Positions 12,322-19,373 of a stretch of DNA of 27,025 bases are shown here, piece after piece. A model generated the notes under the pieces. The model was given only the letters and a program-made list of their open reading frames with translations. It was not told the origin of the DNA and did not search any database. Made by a program: the position numbers and the translations under genes. This stretch comes from a virus. The number at the start of each line of letters is the position of its first letter. The first letter of the stretch is position 1. The DNA lies in the IMG/VR virus record IMGVR_UViG_3300034120_001298, positions 1 to 27,025 of that record. One strand, 5' to 3'.

Positions 12322-12528
12322 TTATTTTGTGTTTATTTCCCTTTGCAAGTACCATAATGCTTTATTCAAATCTTGTTCTTTATTCCCTTTTCTTTCAGCA
12401 CGTAGCAAGTATTTCAATGCGTTTCCCATATTAAAATTTAGCTTAAAAGCGTCAATAATATCAATGACCTCATACCCTTCTACATTATAGTGTTTTGGGT
12501 GGTTTACCATGTCGGGCGTATTATTCAT
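12322..12528 (-). CDS. DUF3310 protein
   Basis: A 68-residue protein matching the DUF3310 pattern throughout: an early NHPKHYN segment, then GYEVIDIIDAF, the central FNMGNALKYLLRAERKG, and the end DLNKALWYLQREI. The family is frequent in phages and small; its function is not established, although some members are annotated as nucleotide-kinase-like. It is the last gene of the minus-strand operon and overlaps the preceding gene by eight bases. Length fits the family, so it is complete. Confidence 0.85.
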   Translation of the reverse strand: MNNTPDMVNHPKHYNVEGYEVIDIIDAFKLNFNMGNALKYLLRAERKGNKEQDLNKALWYLQREINTK

Positions 12529-12766
12529 GTGTTATGTTGTTTAAAAAGTTATCAAAGTCATATTCAGCAATCCCATCTTCCCAACCTGTTTTATACGCAT
12601 CTCTTATCAACTCATAAACCACACCAGCAAGCACCATTTTAGCCTCAATTTCGGCTTCAATTTCGCTTTGTGAGGTAATCTCTACAAATGGTTTGTTTTG
12701 GGCTTGTTTTAGCTTAGTAACAAGCAATTCGGCTATTTTAGTTTGTTGGGTTGTGGTCATCTTCAT
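12521..12766 (-). CDS. Small helical operon protein, unknown function
   Basis: An 81-residue protein, helical, with Gln/Lys-rich N-terminus and a distinctive end (VYELIRDAYKTGWEDGIAEYDFDNFL). The phrase AYKTGWEDG recurs in small phage proteins of Bacteroidota with no assigned role. Two starts are possible (12766 or 12760); both overlap the end of the preceding gene, by 29 or 23 bases. It is a member of the compact minus-strand operon and probably early-expressed from the promoter at 13813-13843. Confidence 0.65.
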   Translation of the reverse strand: MKMTTTQQTKIAELLVTKLKQAQNKPFVEITSQSEIEAEIEAKMVLAGVVYELIRDAYKTGWEDGIAEYDFDNFLNNITHE

Positions 12767-13052
12767 TTAGTTTAGTTAAAATAAAATCAATACCTGCCGA
12801 TAATGCAAGGTCGTGTGTGTTAAATGTATTTTCATCATCTGCCTTGCCGTAATGGTATTCAAACCCCTCGCAGTCTGTAACGATAAATAACCAAAACTTA
12901 TTTTTGTTAGTTGATATTACCGCTACATGCCAACCATGTACAGTACGTAGCCATGTTGCCACATCGGTAAGCCTATACAATTCTAAGCCAATACCGTTGT
13001 TTGTCTTTTTAAGTAGTGCGTCTTGTTCTTTTGTGGTTTCTGTGTGTTCCAT
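12738..13052 (-). CDS. Conserved-looking phage protein, unknown function
   Basis: A 104-residue alpha-beta protein. A helical N-terminal part (LYRLTDVATWLRTVHGWH) leads into strands (VAVISTNKNKFWLFIVTD) and then an acidic segment and a helix (LALSAGIDFILTKL). No catalytic or metal-binding motif is visible. It is packed in the minus-strand operon, with its start overlapping the upstream small membrane-protein stop. It resembles small uncharacterised proteins of Bacteroidota phages, and I cannot say more. Confidence 0.65.
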   Translation of the reverse strand: MEHTETTKEQDALLKKTNNGIGLELYRLTDVATWLRTVHGWHVAVISTNKNKFWLFIVTDCEGFEYHYGKADDENTFNTHDLALSAGIDFILTKLNEDDHNPTN

Positions 13053-13162
13053 TATTTTAGTTTTGATTGTTTAAGTATTTTCATTGCATCCCATAGCGTA
13101 CTAGCAGTCATAGCTAATACAACTACATTAAGGAATATTAAGCCTATTATTATTTGCTGCAT
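13052..13162 (-). CDS. Tiny single-span membrane protein
   Basis: A 36-residue peptide: MQQIIIGLIFLNVVVLAMTAS forms one hydrophobic helix, followed by a basic tail ending KQSKLK. The Met at 13162 was chosen because the longer frame to 13291 overlaps the gene upstream, whose stop lies two bases before this start. Orientation expected is N-out or in with a cytoplasmic basic tail. Such peptides in early phage regions may act on host membranes or exclusion, but function is unknown. Confidence 0.5.
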   Translation of the reverse strand: MQQIIIGLIFLNVVVLAMTASTLWDAMKILKQSKLK

Positions 13163-13163
13163 G

Positions 13164-13352
13164 TTAGTCAAGTAATTTAAATAAATGTGGATAATCGGGG
13201 CAAAATGTAACCCATCTTTGTGGATTAGTTTCATCATCATGACCCCAACATAAGTCACATAATGCGTGTTGTTTAGGGTACAAAATATCACCTTTAAATA
13301 AGTGCGTAAAATGTGGCATTGGGGCTATTACCTCGTATCTGTTATTGTTCAT
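13164..13352 (-). CDS. Small protein with Cys/His pairs, unknown function
   Basis: A 62-residue protein with MNNNRYEVIAPMPHFTHLFKGDILYPK followed by a cluster CDLCWGHDD and a later FCPDYPHLF. The two CxxC-like and His residues could bind zinc, though spacing is not that of a standard finger. It starts by overlapping the preceding gene by eleven bases and runs straight into the tiny membrane gene. A perfect DnaA-box sequence within its coding end is explained by its codons. Family not recognised. Confidence 0.6.
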   Translation of the reverse strand: MNNNRYEVIAPMPHFTHLFKGDILYPKQHALCDLCWGHDDETNPQRWVTFCPDYPHLFKLLD

Positions 13353-13551
13353 TATAGTTTGCTTTTAGCGTTTCCAAATGTTTAATAGCCTTATCGCTTT
13401 CGGCACGTATGACACGTATCATATCGTCTGCTAATGGTGGTGGTATCTGCTTAGTTTTACCCTTACAAATGTCATATACATATTGTGGGTGTACTTTTAG
13501 TACCATCTTATCCCATAGCTTGATTGCTTTAAATAGGTCGTTAATTCTCAT
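13342..13551 (-). CDS. Small basic helical protein, unknown function
   Basis: A 69-residue helical protein with many Lys residues: NDLFKAIKLWDKMVLKVH, a CKGKTKQIPPPLADD loop, and a C-terminal helix RVIRAESDKAIKHLETLKANY. There are no membrane or catalytic features. Its start overlaps the stop of the first operon gene by one base and its end overlaps the next gene by eleven. It looks like a cytoplasmic, possibly nucleic-acid or protein-binding early factor; this is a guess from charge only. Confidence 0.6.
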   Translation of the reverse strand: MRINDLFKAIKLWDKMVLKVHPQYVYDICKGKTKQIPPPLADDMIRVIRAESDKAIKHLETLKANYNEQ

Positions 13552-13796
13552 TAGTTTGTGTATGTTTTGGTGAAGTAATCTTGTGAATTTATATACTCTG
13601 AAATCCCATTAAATGACATTGATTTGCTTGCTGCATTACCATCATAATACGCCTTTTGTATAACCTCACGTTCGTATGGCAAAAGGTCGGTTAGTATCTG
13701 AATTGCTTTATCGCAAGCAGATTGATAGTGAATGTGTTTGTATTGACCATCTGCTTTGATTTGCTCAATAGCCCGTTGTAGTGCTGTCTGTGCCAT
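13551..13796 (-). CDS. First gene of the minus-strand early operon, unknown function
   Basis: An 81-residue helical protein (AQTALQRAIEQIKADG, ACDKAIQILTDLLPYEREVIQKAYYDGNAASKS) ending with a short aromatic tail. The LLPYEREVIQKAYYDG phrase resembles that of the protein encoded at 12521, and similar small proteins recur in Bacteroidota phages without known function. It is directly behind the best promoter on the minus strand, seventeen bases or so from the -7 box. Leader is A-rich without a Shine-Dalgarno. It opens the five- to seven-gene operon down to 12322. Confidence 0.65.
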   Translation of the reverse strand: MAQTALQRAIEQIKADGQYKHIHYQSACDKAIQILTDLLPYEREVIQKAYYDGNAASKSMSFNGISEYINSQDYFTKTYTN

Positions 13797-13812
13797 GTGT
13801 TATAATTTTTCA

Positions 13813-13843
13813 CAAAGATAGTCCATTCCCCCGAATAAACAAA
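13813..13843 (-). promoter_or_regulatory. Promoter of the minus-strand operon
   Basis: Read on the minus strand, TTTG (13840-13843) and TATCTTTG (13813-13820) are exactly 19 bases apart, a full match. It diverges from the promoter at 13866-13896; the two upstream boxes are only 22 bases apart, so one regulator could control both. Confidence 0.8.
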
Positions 13844-13865
13844 TAAAAATATTTTTTTACAAAAG

Positions 13866-13896
13866 TTTGTTGGTATCATTTATTGTTGTACATTTG
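13866..13896 (+). promoter_or_regulatory. Promoter of the plus-strand early block
   Basis: TTTG (13866-13869) and TACATTTG (13889-13896) are exactly 19 bases apart. It drives the small genes from 13919 on and lies back to back with the minus-strand promoter. Confidence 0.8.
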
Positions 13897-13918
13897 CTAA
13901 ACATTAAACGATAAAAAC

Positions 13919-14056
13919 ATGACAAAAGAAACACAAAACACAATAGTAGCGGAGATTATTCCGTACGATTTCAGACAGTCAGAACAATACGGCATGAAGC
14001 CACAGCCAAATGACGATGATAACGATTACGAAGACGAATACACAGATTCATATTAA
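13919..14056 (+). CDS. Short acidic protein, unknown function
   Basis: A 45-residue protein directly behind the early promoter. The first half (TKETQNTIVAEIIPYDFRQS) is neutral to slightly basic, the second half is strongly acidic (NDDDNDYEDEYTD). Short acidic early proteins in phages often mimic DNA or bind host proteins, but no motif supports that here. It is too short for most gene finders; the promoter match, the A-rich start context (AAAAACATG) and the balanced reading frame support it. Confidence 0.6.
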   Translation: MTKETQNTIVAEIIPYDFRQSEQYGMKPQPNDDDNDYEDEYTDSY

Positions 14057-14078
14057 TAACCAACTAAAACCAAACAAA

Positions 14079-14282
14079 ATGACAGCATTTAAAAAATTAG
14101 TAGAATTTAACAAACAACTACCCCACCATCAAGGGGTAGAATTGTTAAACTTAATACATGCTTATGTATTAGAAACAGAAGCGGAAAAATTAGCATTAAT
14201 GGAGCAATACGAAAGTATATTTAAAAATGCTACAAATAAAACCCCATTATCTAACCCCATTCAAACTATAGAAGGATGCTAG
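14079..14282 (+). CDS. Small helical protein, unknown function
   Basis: A 67-residue helical protein (FKKLVEFNKQLPHHQGVELLNLIHAYVLETEAEKLALMEQY). It has no membrane or catalytic features. The Met at 14079 was chosen over 14010 because the longer frame runs through the preceding gene. It overlaps the next small gene by seven bases. It is an early-block gene of unknown role. Confidence 0.55.
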   Translation: MTAFKKLVEFNKQLPHHQGVELLNLIHAYVLETEAEKLALMEQYESIFKNATNKTPLSNPIQTIEGC

Positions 14283-14431
14283 ACCCCAACAACCCAACAA
14301 CGGCAGACAGCGCAATTATTATCGCTGCAATAGTAGTAGTAATGGTATTTGTTATGATTGTACGTGAAAGCATAACAACTACCAAGCGCAAGAAACAACA
14401 CAATATTTTTGATGAAACAGATATATACTAA
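14276..14431 (+). CDS. Small single-span membrane protein
   Basis: A 51-residue protein with a 15-20 residue hydrophobic helix (SAIIIAAIVVVMVFVMIV, about 12-29), then Arg/Lys-rich residues (TKRKKQ) that would face the cytoplasm and an acidic end. The start overlaps the previous gene, and the next start follows one base after its stop. Early phage membrane peptides may alter host envelope or block superinfection; this is unproven. Confidence 0.55.
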   Translation: MLDPNNPTTADSAIIIAAIVVVMVFVMIVRESITTTKRKKQHNIFDETDIY

Positions 14432-14432
14432 C

Positions 14433-14519
14433 ATGATACCGCAACAAATAGAACTAATAGCCTACACCGTAATGGCACTAATCGGAATTATTTACCTACT
14501 AAAAAAAGCAACAACATGA
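14433..14519 (+). CDS. Tiny membrane peptide
   Basis: A 28-residue peptide, mostly one hydrophobic helix (LIAYTVMALIGIIYLL) with a short Lys-Lys end. It begins one base after the previous stop and overlaps the next start (ATGA). Its size makes it uncertain, but the tight packing and membrane composition support it. Confidence 0.4.
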   Translation: MIPQQIELIAYTVMALIGIIYLLKKATT

Positions 14520-14659
14520 CACGTAAACGCAAACACGAACTATTCGTTACCTTCCACTACCATACCGGAAGACGCAACAAACGCAAATACACTAATCTTT
14601 TAGCCAACTTTTTAAACAACCTCAAATGCACATTTTCAAAGCAATCGAAAACAAATTAA
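14516..14659 (+). CDS. Very basic small protein, unknown function
   Basis: A 47-residue protein of strongly positive charge (MTRKRKHELF, HYHTGRRNKRKYTN). It could bind nucleic acid. It overlaps the preceding peptide by four bases and the following gene by 34, which weakens confidence in its exact end, but the start is in a coupled ATGA. No family is recognised. Confidence 0.4.
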   Translation: MTRKRKHELFVTFHYHTGRRNKRKYTNLLANFLNNLKCTFSKQSKTN

Positions 14660-15003
14660 CAATCGTTACCACCAGCATAGAACAGCGCAATTTCTTAACG
14701 CAAGTACTTGATTACATGCAGCAAGAACCAGCGTTACCGTTTAATGCCGATAGTGAGTGTGTATGTGTATGGCTACAGGATAGTACGTATCTATTTTCGC
14801 TACAAAGCAAGGAAACTAACCCTATCAGTATTATTACCGACCTAGAATTAACATTCAACATCAAAGAGCTATCCGCAATATGGGGCAAACATAGCAGCAC
14901 CGTTCACCAACTATTAAAACGACCTAACAACTGGAAACACCACAACATAGCTAGTAAAAATAAATGTGGCAAAGAGATAGTAGTTACTTTGAAATTCCAA
15001 TAG
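14626..15003 (+). CDS. Protein with C-terminal HTH-like region
   Basis: A 125-residue protein. The first half is alpha-beta with a strikingly Cys/Val-rich segment (ECVCVWLQ). The second half contains LTFNIKELSAIWGKHSSTVHQLLKRP, a likely helix-turn-helix where SSTVHQLLKR is the recognition helix. It may be a transcription or replication regulator of the early block. It precedes the recombination operon, whose promoter overlaps its 3' end. Family not recognised. Confidence 0.55.
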   Translation: MHIFKAIENKLTIVTTSIEQRNFLTQVLDYMQQEPALPFNADSECVCVWLQDSTYLFSLQSKETNPISIITDLELTFNIKELSAIWGKHSSTVHQLLKRPNNWKHHNIASKNKCGKEIVVTLKFQ

Positions 15004-15018
15004 TATTTTGTACATTTG
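14988..15018 (+). promoter_or_regulatory. Promoter of the recombination/replication operon
   Basis: TTTG (14988-14991) and TACATTTG (15011-15018) are exactly 19 bases apart, a full match. The start codon at 15047 follows behind the leader AACTAAACACACAAA that also precedes the gene at 17676. Confidence 0.8.
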
Positions 15019-15046
15019 CACATCATTAATAACTAAACACACAAAC

Positions 15047-15694
15047 ATGGCAACAGAAACACAACAATTACAATTAGTCAATCCGCAAGACCTTTCATTT
15101 GTAGATGACAATATGCTATCAGCTAAACAGCTACAAAGCCTACTAAAGCACACCCCACCGCAATACGTACACACTAGACCTGCAAAGGGTGGTGGTACAT
15201 GGGAATACGTATCAGGTGGCTATGTACGTAAAGTGCTAAATCTTATGTTCGGTTGGAATTGGTCATTTGAGATAGTAGACGAAAAAATACTACATGGTGA
15301 AGTAGTGGTAAAGGGTAAGCTAACTTGTACCAGCAACGGCACATCGATAGTTAAAATGCAATTCGGCAATAAGGATATTATTTACAAAAAGTTGCAACAA
15401 GGCGAAACTGAAAGAGTACCGTTATCAATAGGCAATGACCTAAAGGCAGCAGCTACAGACGCATTAAAAAAGTGTGCAGCCGAAATAGGTATAGCAGCCG
15501 ACATTTACAATAAACAAGACTTTAAGGCGGTAATGGTTGATACATCTGTGACAGACATTCAAGACCTAAAAGAACTGTTTGAGTTAAAGCGTGATGCTAT
15601 GACAGCCGAGCAAATAAAAAACGCTGACCGCATAATCAACAACACCGAAACAAAATCATACAAAAAACTATTTGACCAACTAAAAGCACTATAA
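15047..15694 (+). CDS. Rad52-like single-strand annealing protein
   Basis: A 215-residue protein. The segment YVSGGYVRKVLNLMFGWNWSF (about 56-76), followed by strands (VVVKGKLTC), and the helix GNDLKAAATDALKKCAAEIGIA (about 125-146) is the Rad52/Rad22 fold, used by phage Sak-type annealing proteins. It coats and pairs single strands during recombination and replication. The Met at 15047 was chosen because the promoter overlaps the longer frame start at 15008. Its stop overlaps the exonuclease start (TAATG), so annealer and exonuclease form a two-gene recombination pair like lambda Red. Confidence 0.82.
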   Translation: MATETQQLQLVNPQDLSFVDDNMLSAKQLQSLLKHTPPQYVHTRPAKGGGTWEYVSGGYVRKVLNLMFGWNWSFEIVDEKILHGEVVVKGKLTCTSNGTSIVKMQFGNKDIIYKKLQQGETERVPLSIGNDLKAAATDALKKCAAEIGIAADIYNKQDFKAVMVDTSVTDIQDLKELFELKRDAMTAEQIKNADRIINNTETKSYKKLFDQLKAL

Positions 15695-16422
15695 TGAGTA
15701 TCATAACTAACACACAAAGATTAGGGAATTTCACCAGCAGTAATATATACAAACTGTTATCTAAAGCCAAAAACGGTAAAGACTTTGGCGCACCTGCATT
15801 GACTTATATTGAGGAGTGCAATATTGAGCGTGAAATGGGTATTTATTTAGGCAATGAAACAAGTGCACGCCCTTTAGACTGGGGCAAACACTGTGAGCAG
15901 TTCGCATTTGACCACATCAGCACCGAATACATAATCACATCAGACATTACCACTGTACACCCTACATTACCATTTTGGGTAGGTAGTGCAGACGGTTATA
16001 AAGAAGATACCGTATTCGACCTTAAATGTCCTATGACTAGAAAATCATTTTTCGGGCTGGTAGCTGGTGAAAATATAAGAAGTATGATAGATGGTTTTAC
16101 CCGCAACAACTTCAAATATAAGGCACATACAGACGCAGATAAGTACTATTGGCAGTTAGTATCCAACGCTATTATTTTGGGCAAAAAATACGCTGAATTG
16201 ATAGTATACATGCCATACCAAAGTGAACTGCTAACAATTAAAGAGGCTGCAAAGGATTTTTACAACTGGATACATTACAGCGCAGATATTGAACTACCAT
16301 ATTTACCAGATGGTGGCAAGTTTCAGAACATAAATATTATCCGTTTTGAAGTTCCACAAAGCGACATTGACCTACTAACCGAATGTGTAACAGAAGCATC
16401 TAAACACCTTGTTACACCATGA
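15694..16422 (+). CDS. YqaJ-like (lambda Exo type) exonuclease
   Basis: A 242-residue PD-(D/E)XK nuclease. Signature residues are the start-of-domain FTSSNIYKLL (about 13-22), GKHCEQFAF (Glu68), GSADG (Asp100) and FDLKCP (Asp109, Lys111), then a helix WQLVSNAIILGKKYAELIVY. YqaJ-like enzymes degrade one strand of double-stranded DNA to leave ends for the annealing protein encoded just upstream. It overlaps both neighbours, so the pair is translationally coupled. Length and motif spacing are normal, so it is probably active. Confidence 0.85.
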   Translation: MSIITNTQRLGNFTSSNIYKLLSKAKNGKDFGAPALTYIEECNIEREMGIYLGNETSARPLDWGKHCEQFAFDHISTEYIITSDITTVHPTLPFWVGSADGYKEDTVFDLKCPMTRKSFFGLVAGENIRSMIDGFTRNNFKYKAHTDADKYYWQLVSNAIILGKKYAELIVYMPYQSELLTIKEAAKDFYNWIHYSADIELPYLPDGGKFQNINIIRFEVPQSDIDLLTECVTEASKHLVTP

Positions 16423-16769
16423 TAATAACAGCAAAATACATAGAGGAACAGTTTTGGTTGGAGCGCAAATTTAAAGGAGTGCTAACAGTACAACGAATAG
16501 AGCAAGTAGTTTGCAGCCATTTTAAGGTGACTATTGAGCAAGTGAAGACAGGTAGCAGACGATACAATATTACAGAATGTAGGCACTTAATTTGGTACTA
16601 TTTGCGAAGTACAGGAATGACATTGCAAGCCATCACCAATATGTACAATAAAAAAGACCATACATCGGTAATACATGCACTAAACAAAGTTGAAAGGTTA
16701 CTGCAAAACGATGATGAAATGAAGTACAATGTATCAGCAATTAACACACAACTAAACTTACAAAAATGA
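16419..16769 (+). CDS. Free-standing DnaA C-terminal (origin-binding) domain
   Basis: A 116-residue protein that matches only domain IV of DnaA: a helix IEQVVCSHFKVTIEQVKTGSRRYNITECRH, then YLRSTGMTLQAITNMYNKKDHTSVIHALNKVERLL, where the DHTSVIHA segment is the DnaA signature contacting the box. The AAA+ domains are absent. A phage protein of this kind could bind DnaA boxes at its own origin or block host initiation. It is coupled to the exonuclease gene (ATGA) and to the next gene. Length shows it is not a truncated DnaA gene but a distinct small form. Confidence 0.82.
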   Translation: MIITAKYIEEQFWLERKFKGVLTVQRIEQVVCSHFKVTIEQVKTGSRRYNITECRHLIWYYLRSTGMTLQAITNMYNKKDHTSVIHALNKVERLLQNDDEMKYNVSAINTQLNLQK

Positions 16770-17125
16770 CCACTAACAGCCAATCAGAATTAAAAGGACT
16801 TGCAAAAGATTTGCGAAGGCTTTTGTATCTCAATCAAGCGCAAACGTTTACAATTCAATCAATACTTGCTAATCCGATTTGTCAACCTATTTTGAAAGAC
16901 ATAATCAAAAAACAGGTAAATGCAATGAACTATGTTAAGAATGAAATAAAAAGTAGGGATAAAGCAGATACATGGCAGACTATACAAGATGAATTGGATA
17001 GCGATAGGATGCACGACATAGCCCTACACATTGACTTTATAGCAGACATTGCCAACCTTGCAGAAATAACCGAGATATTACAGGAACATTATAACGAACA
17101 AATTAAAACCACTCAAAATGCCTAA
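16766..17125 (+). CDS. Helical operon protein, unknown function
   Basis: A 119-residue, almost entirely helical protein with moderately charged surface (LAKDLRRLLYLNQAQTF, KDIIKKQVNAMNYVKNEIKSRDK, IADIANLAEITEILQEHYNEQ). There are no zinc, ATP or membrane motifs. It overlaps the DnaA-domain gene by four bases and the following gene by eight, so it works in the same early transcript. It could be a small adaptor of replication, by position only. Confidence 0.6.
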   Translation: MTTNSQSELKGLAKDLRRLLYLNQAQTFTIQSILANPICQPILKDIIKKQVNAMNYVKNEIKSRDKADTWQTIQDELDSDRMHDIALHIDFIADIANLAEITEILQEHYNEQIKTTQNA

Positions 17126-17657
17126 AATAGGACATATAAAAGTAAAGGCGGCACGTAACGCATATCACGTAATGGAACACATCGGGGAAGGTAGTTACAA
17201 AAAGATTGCCACACTGTACAAGTTTGCAGATACTTTGCCATATCGCAATGCTAAGTGGATGACGCATAATGGAGCGTTAAAGTATCGAGATTTTGATGAC
17301 CCAAAAGAAAAAACAACAACACCAATTAAAAGCCGTACTATTGCACCACCAAAACCAAAACGCACAAAAGTAGTACAGACGATGGAATGTAGTTTGGCGG
17401 CTAAAGATAAAGCACTACAACGGATTGAAACAAAAGAAGGGATAGTGATAGCAGAACAAAATAGACCGCAAAAAGTACGAGTGATAGTAGATAGTAAGAC
17501 TAGCATAATGGTGTACCCTAATGAGGCGGAAAATGCCATAGCAAGGTTTAATAAACGTTATCAGCAATCACAAGAACAATCACATATCCACCAGCGCAAA
17601 CCGATACAAAAAGCAAAGGTTAAACAACAGCAGTCAGATTTAATATTTTATAACTAA
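17118..17657 (+). CDS. Basic protein, unknown function
   Basis: A 179-residue protein that is strongly basic. The N-terminal half is folded-looking (AARNAYHVMEHIGEGSYKK, LYKFADTLPYRNAKWMTH), then a Pro/Lys-rich linker (PIKSRTIAPPKPKRTK), a beta stretch (VRVIVDSKTSIMVYP) and a Gln/Lys-rich tail. No family is recognised. A nucleic-acid-binding role fits the charge and the place between DnaA-domain and methyltransferase genes. Confidence 0.55.
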   Translation: MPKIGHIKVKAARNAYHVMEHIGEGSYKKIATLYKFADTLPYRNAKWMTHNGALKYRDFDDPKEKTTTPIKSRTIAPPKPKRTKVVQTMECSLAAKDKALQRIETKEGIVIAEQNRPQKVRVIVDSKTSIMVYPNEAENAIARFNKRYQQSQEQSHIHQRKPIQKAKVKQQQSDLIFYN

Positions 17658-17675
17658 ACACACAAATAAACACAC

Positions 17676-19202
17676 ATGTTTAATGCAGACTTTTACCCTA
17701 CGCCAGCCAATGTAATTGAGCAAATGTGTATGGGTGTTACTATTGACGGCAGCATAGTACTAGAGCCTTCAGGTGGTGCAGGTCATATAGTTGACTACCT
17801 GAAAGCAAGTGGAGCAAAACAGGTTATATCATGTGAAAAACATAACGATTTACGTAGCATATTAATGCGTAAATGCAAGGTGATATCAGATGACTTTTTA
17901 ACCGTACAGTCAAGCGACATAAGCCACATTAATTTAATAATTGGAAACCCACCATTTAGCAGAGGCGATGAGCATATATTACACGCTTACAAAATAGCAC
18001 CAGCAGGTTGCACAATAGTAATGCTATGCAACTACGAAACGTACAACAACAGCTACAGTGCTACACGTAAGGAACTACGCACCATAATAGATACCTACGG
18101 TAGTTGCACCAATATAGGCGAAGCGTTCACCACAGCAGAGCGCACAACATATACTAAAGTTGGATTAATACGCATACATAAGCAAGGCGAAAGCAAAGCG
18201 GAATTTGAAGGGTTTTTTATGGAAGATGAGCCAGCAGAGGTGCAAGGCAATGGCATAATGCCTTACAACTTTGTACGTGATTTGGTTAATCGTTATGTAT
18301 CAGCAGTACAGTTATATGATAAGCAGTTACAGATAGGTGCAGAAATGAACGAGTTAACAAGTTCTTTTTTCACAAGTAAACTATCATTTACATGTCAAAA
18401 AGATAGCCTGCCAGTAATGCGCAATGATTTCAAAAAGGACTTACAGAAGTCGGCATGGCAATGGGTATTTACCAAAATGAACATGCAAAAATATTCTACT
18501 ACAGGGCTAAAAAGTGATATCAATAAGTTTGTGGAGCAGCAAAGTGAAGTACCCTTTTCTATGCGTAATATCTATAAGATGATAGAAATAGTGATAGGTA
18601 CTACAGGCAATAGAATGGATAGGGCTATTATTGAGGTGTTTGATAAGCTTACCGAGCATTACAGCGAAAACAGGTACAATGTAGAAGGATGGAAAACTAA
18701 CAGCCATTATCTAGTGAATGAAAAGTTCATCATGCCTTACGGAGTTAACAGGGGTTGGAGCGGTGAAATAGAATTTAGATGGGGTAGCAAAGGAACGGAG
18801 TTAATGGACGATTTGCAAAAGGCTTTATGCTTTATCACAGGTACGAACTATGATGACATGTATTCGCTACATAGTGCAGGTAGCCAACGCTACAAAATAG
18901 AGATTGATGGCAAGATACTGATGGATAACAGACACAGCCATTTACCCTACTTAGAAAGTATAGATATTGCGCAACCGTATGCAGACAGGTTAATTTCAGA
19001 GGGTAAAAAGAACGTAAAAGTAATACCACCGATGCAGTGGGGTGAGTGGACAAAATGGGGATTTTTCGAGATTAAATGTTACAAAAAAGGTACGGTACAT
19101 TGCAAGTTTATTGATAGGGATTTGTGGGCTACCTTTAACCAACATGTAGCAAGGATTAAAGGCTACCCATTACCCGAAGGAATGAAAAACAAAAAAAAGT
19201 AA
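17676..19202 (+). CDS. N6-adenine methyltransferase fused to a DUF4942 domain
   Basis: A 508-residue protein. The N-terminal third is a class I methyltransferase: FYPTPANVIEQM (6-17), the SAM-binding PSGGAGH (31-37), and the catalytic NPPF (91-94). The C-terminal portion (from about 210) fits DUF4942, a domain commonly joined to such methylases in phages. It likely methylates adenines in phage DNA, protecting it from host restriction. It is preceded by the same leader (AACTAAACACACAAA) as the recombination operon. It is large and intact, with no frameshift. Confidence 0.8.
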   Translation: MFNADFYPTPANVIEQMCMGVTIDGSIVLEPSGGAGHIVDYLKASGAKQVISCEKHNDLRSILMRKCKVISDDFLTVQSSDISHINLIIGNPPFSRGDEHILHAYKIAPAGCTIVMLCNYETYNNSYSATRKELRTIIDTYGSCTNIGEAFTTAERTTYTKVGLIRIHKQGESKAEFEGFFMEDEPAEVQGNGIMPYNFVRDLVNRYVSAVQLYDKQLQIGAEMNELTSSFFTSKLSFTCQKDSLPVMRNDFKKDLQKSAWQWVFTKMNMQKYSTTGLKSDINKFVEQQSEVPFSMRNIYKMIEIVIGTTGNRMDRAIIEVFDKLTEHYSENRYNVEGWKTNSHYLVNEKFIMPYGVNRGWSGEIEFRWGSKGTELMDDLQKALCFITGTNYDDMYSLHSAGSQRYKIEIDGKILMDNRHSHLPYLESIDIAQPYADRLISEGKKNVKVIPPMQWGEWTKWGFFEIKCYKKGTVHCKFIDRDLWATFNQHVARIKGYPLPEGMKNKKK

Positions 19203-19205
19203 GAC

Positions 19206-19373
19206 ATGAATTATCCCACACGCCTAACATACTATCTTGAAATGTACCTTCGCTATCTATCTGATGGCAACATTAAGAAAACCGAGCAGTACCGTAAGCG
19301 TGTGGAGTTGTTATTGAATAATCTACCCAAACAGATAAAAATAAAATATACACATGCTGACAATAACGAATGA
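19206..19373 (+). CDS. Small helical protein between two methyltransferases
   Basis: A 55-residue protein (YPTRLTYYLEMYLRYLSDG, EQYRKRVELLLNNLPKQIK) with helices and a basic end. It begins three bases after the first methyltransferase stop and overlaps the second methyltransferase start by 20 bases. It may be a small partner or regulator; the family is unknown. Confidence 0.5.
   Translation: MNYPTRLTYYLEMYLRYLSDGNIKKTEQYRKRVELLLNNLPKQIKIKYTHADNNE

Noticed and set aside
13186-13194. Perfect DnaA box (TGTGGATAA) as a replication origin
   Set aside because: It lies inside a coding sequence, where it encodes part of DYPH, and no further boxes cluster nearby. A single match is expected by chance, so no origin is called.
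17195-17539. Minus-strand frame of 114 codons opposite the basic protein
   Set aside because: It is antisense of a well-packed plus-strand gene, with no start context or neighbours on that strand.
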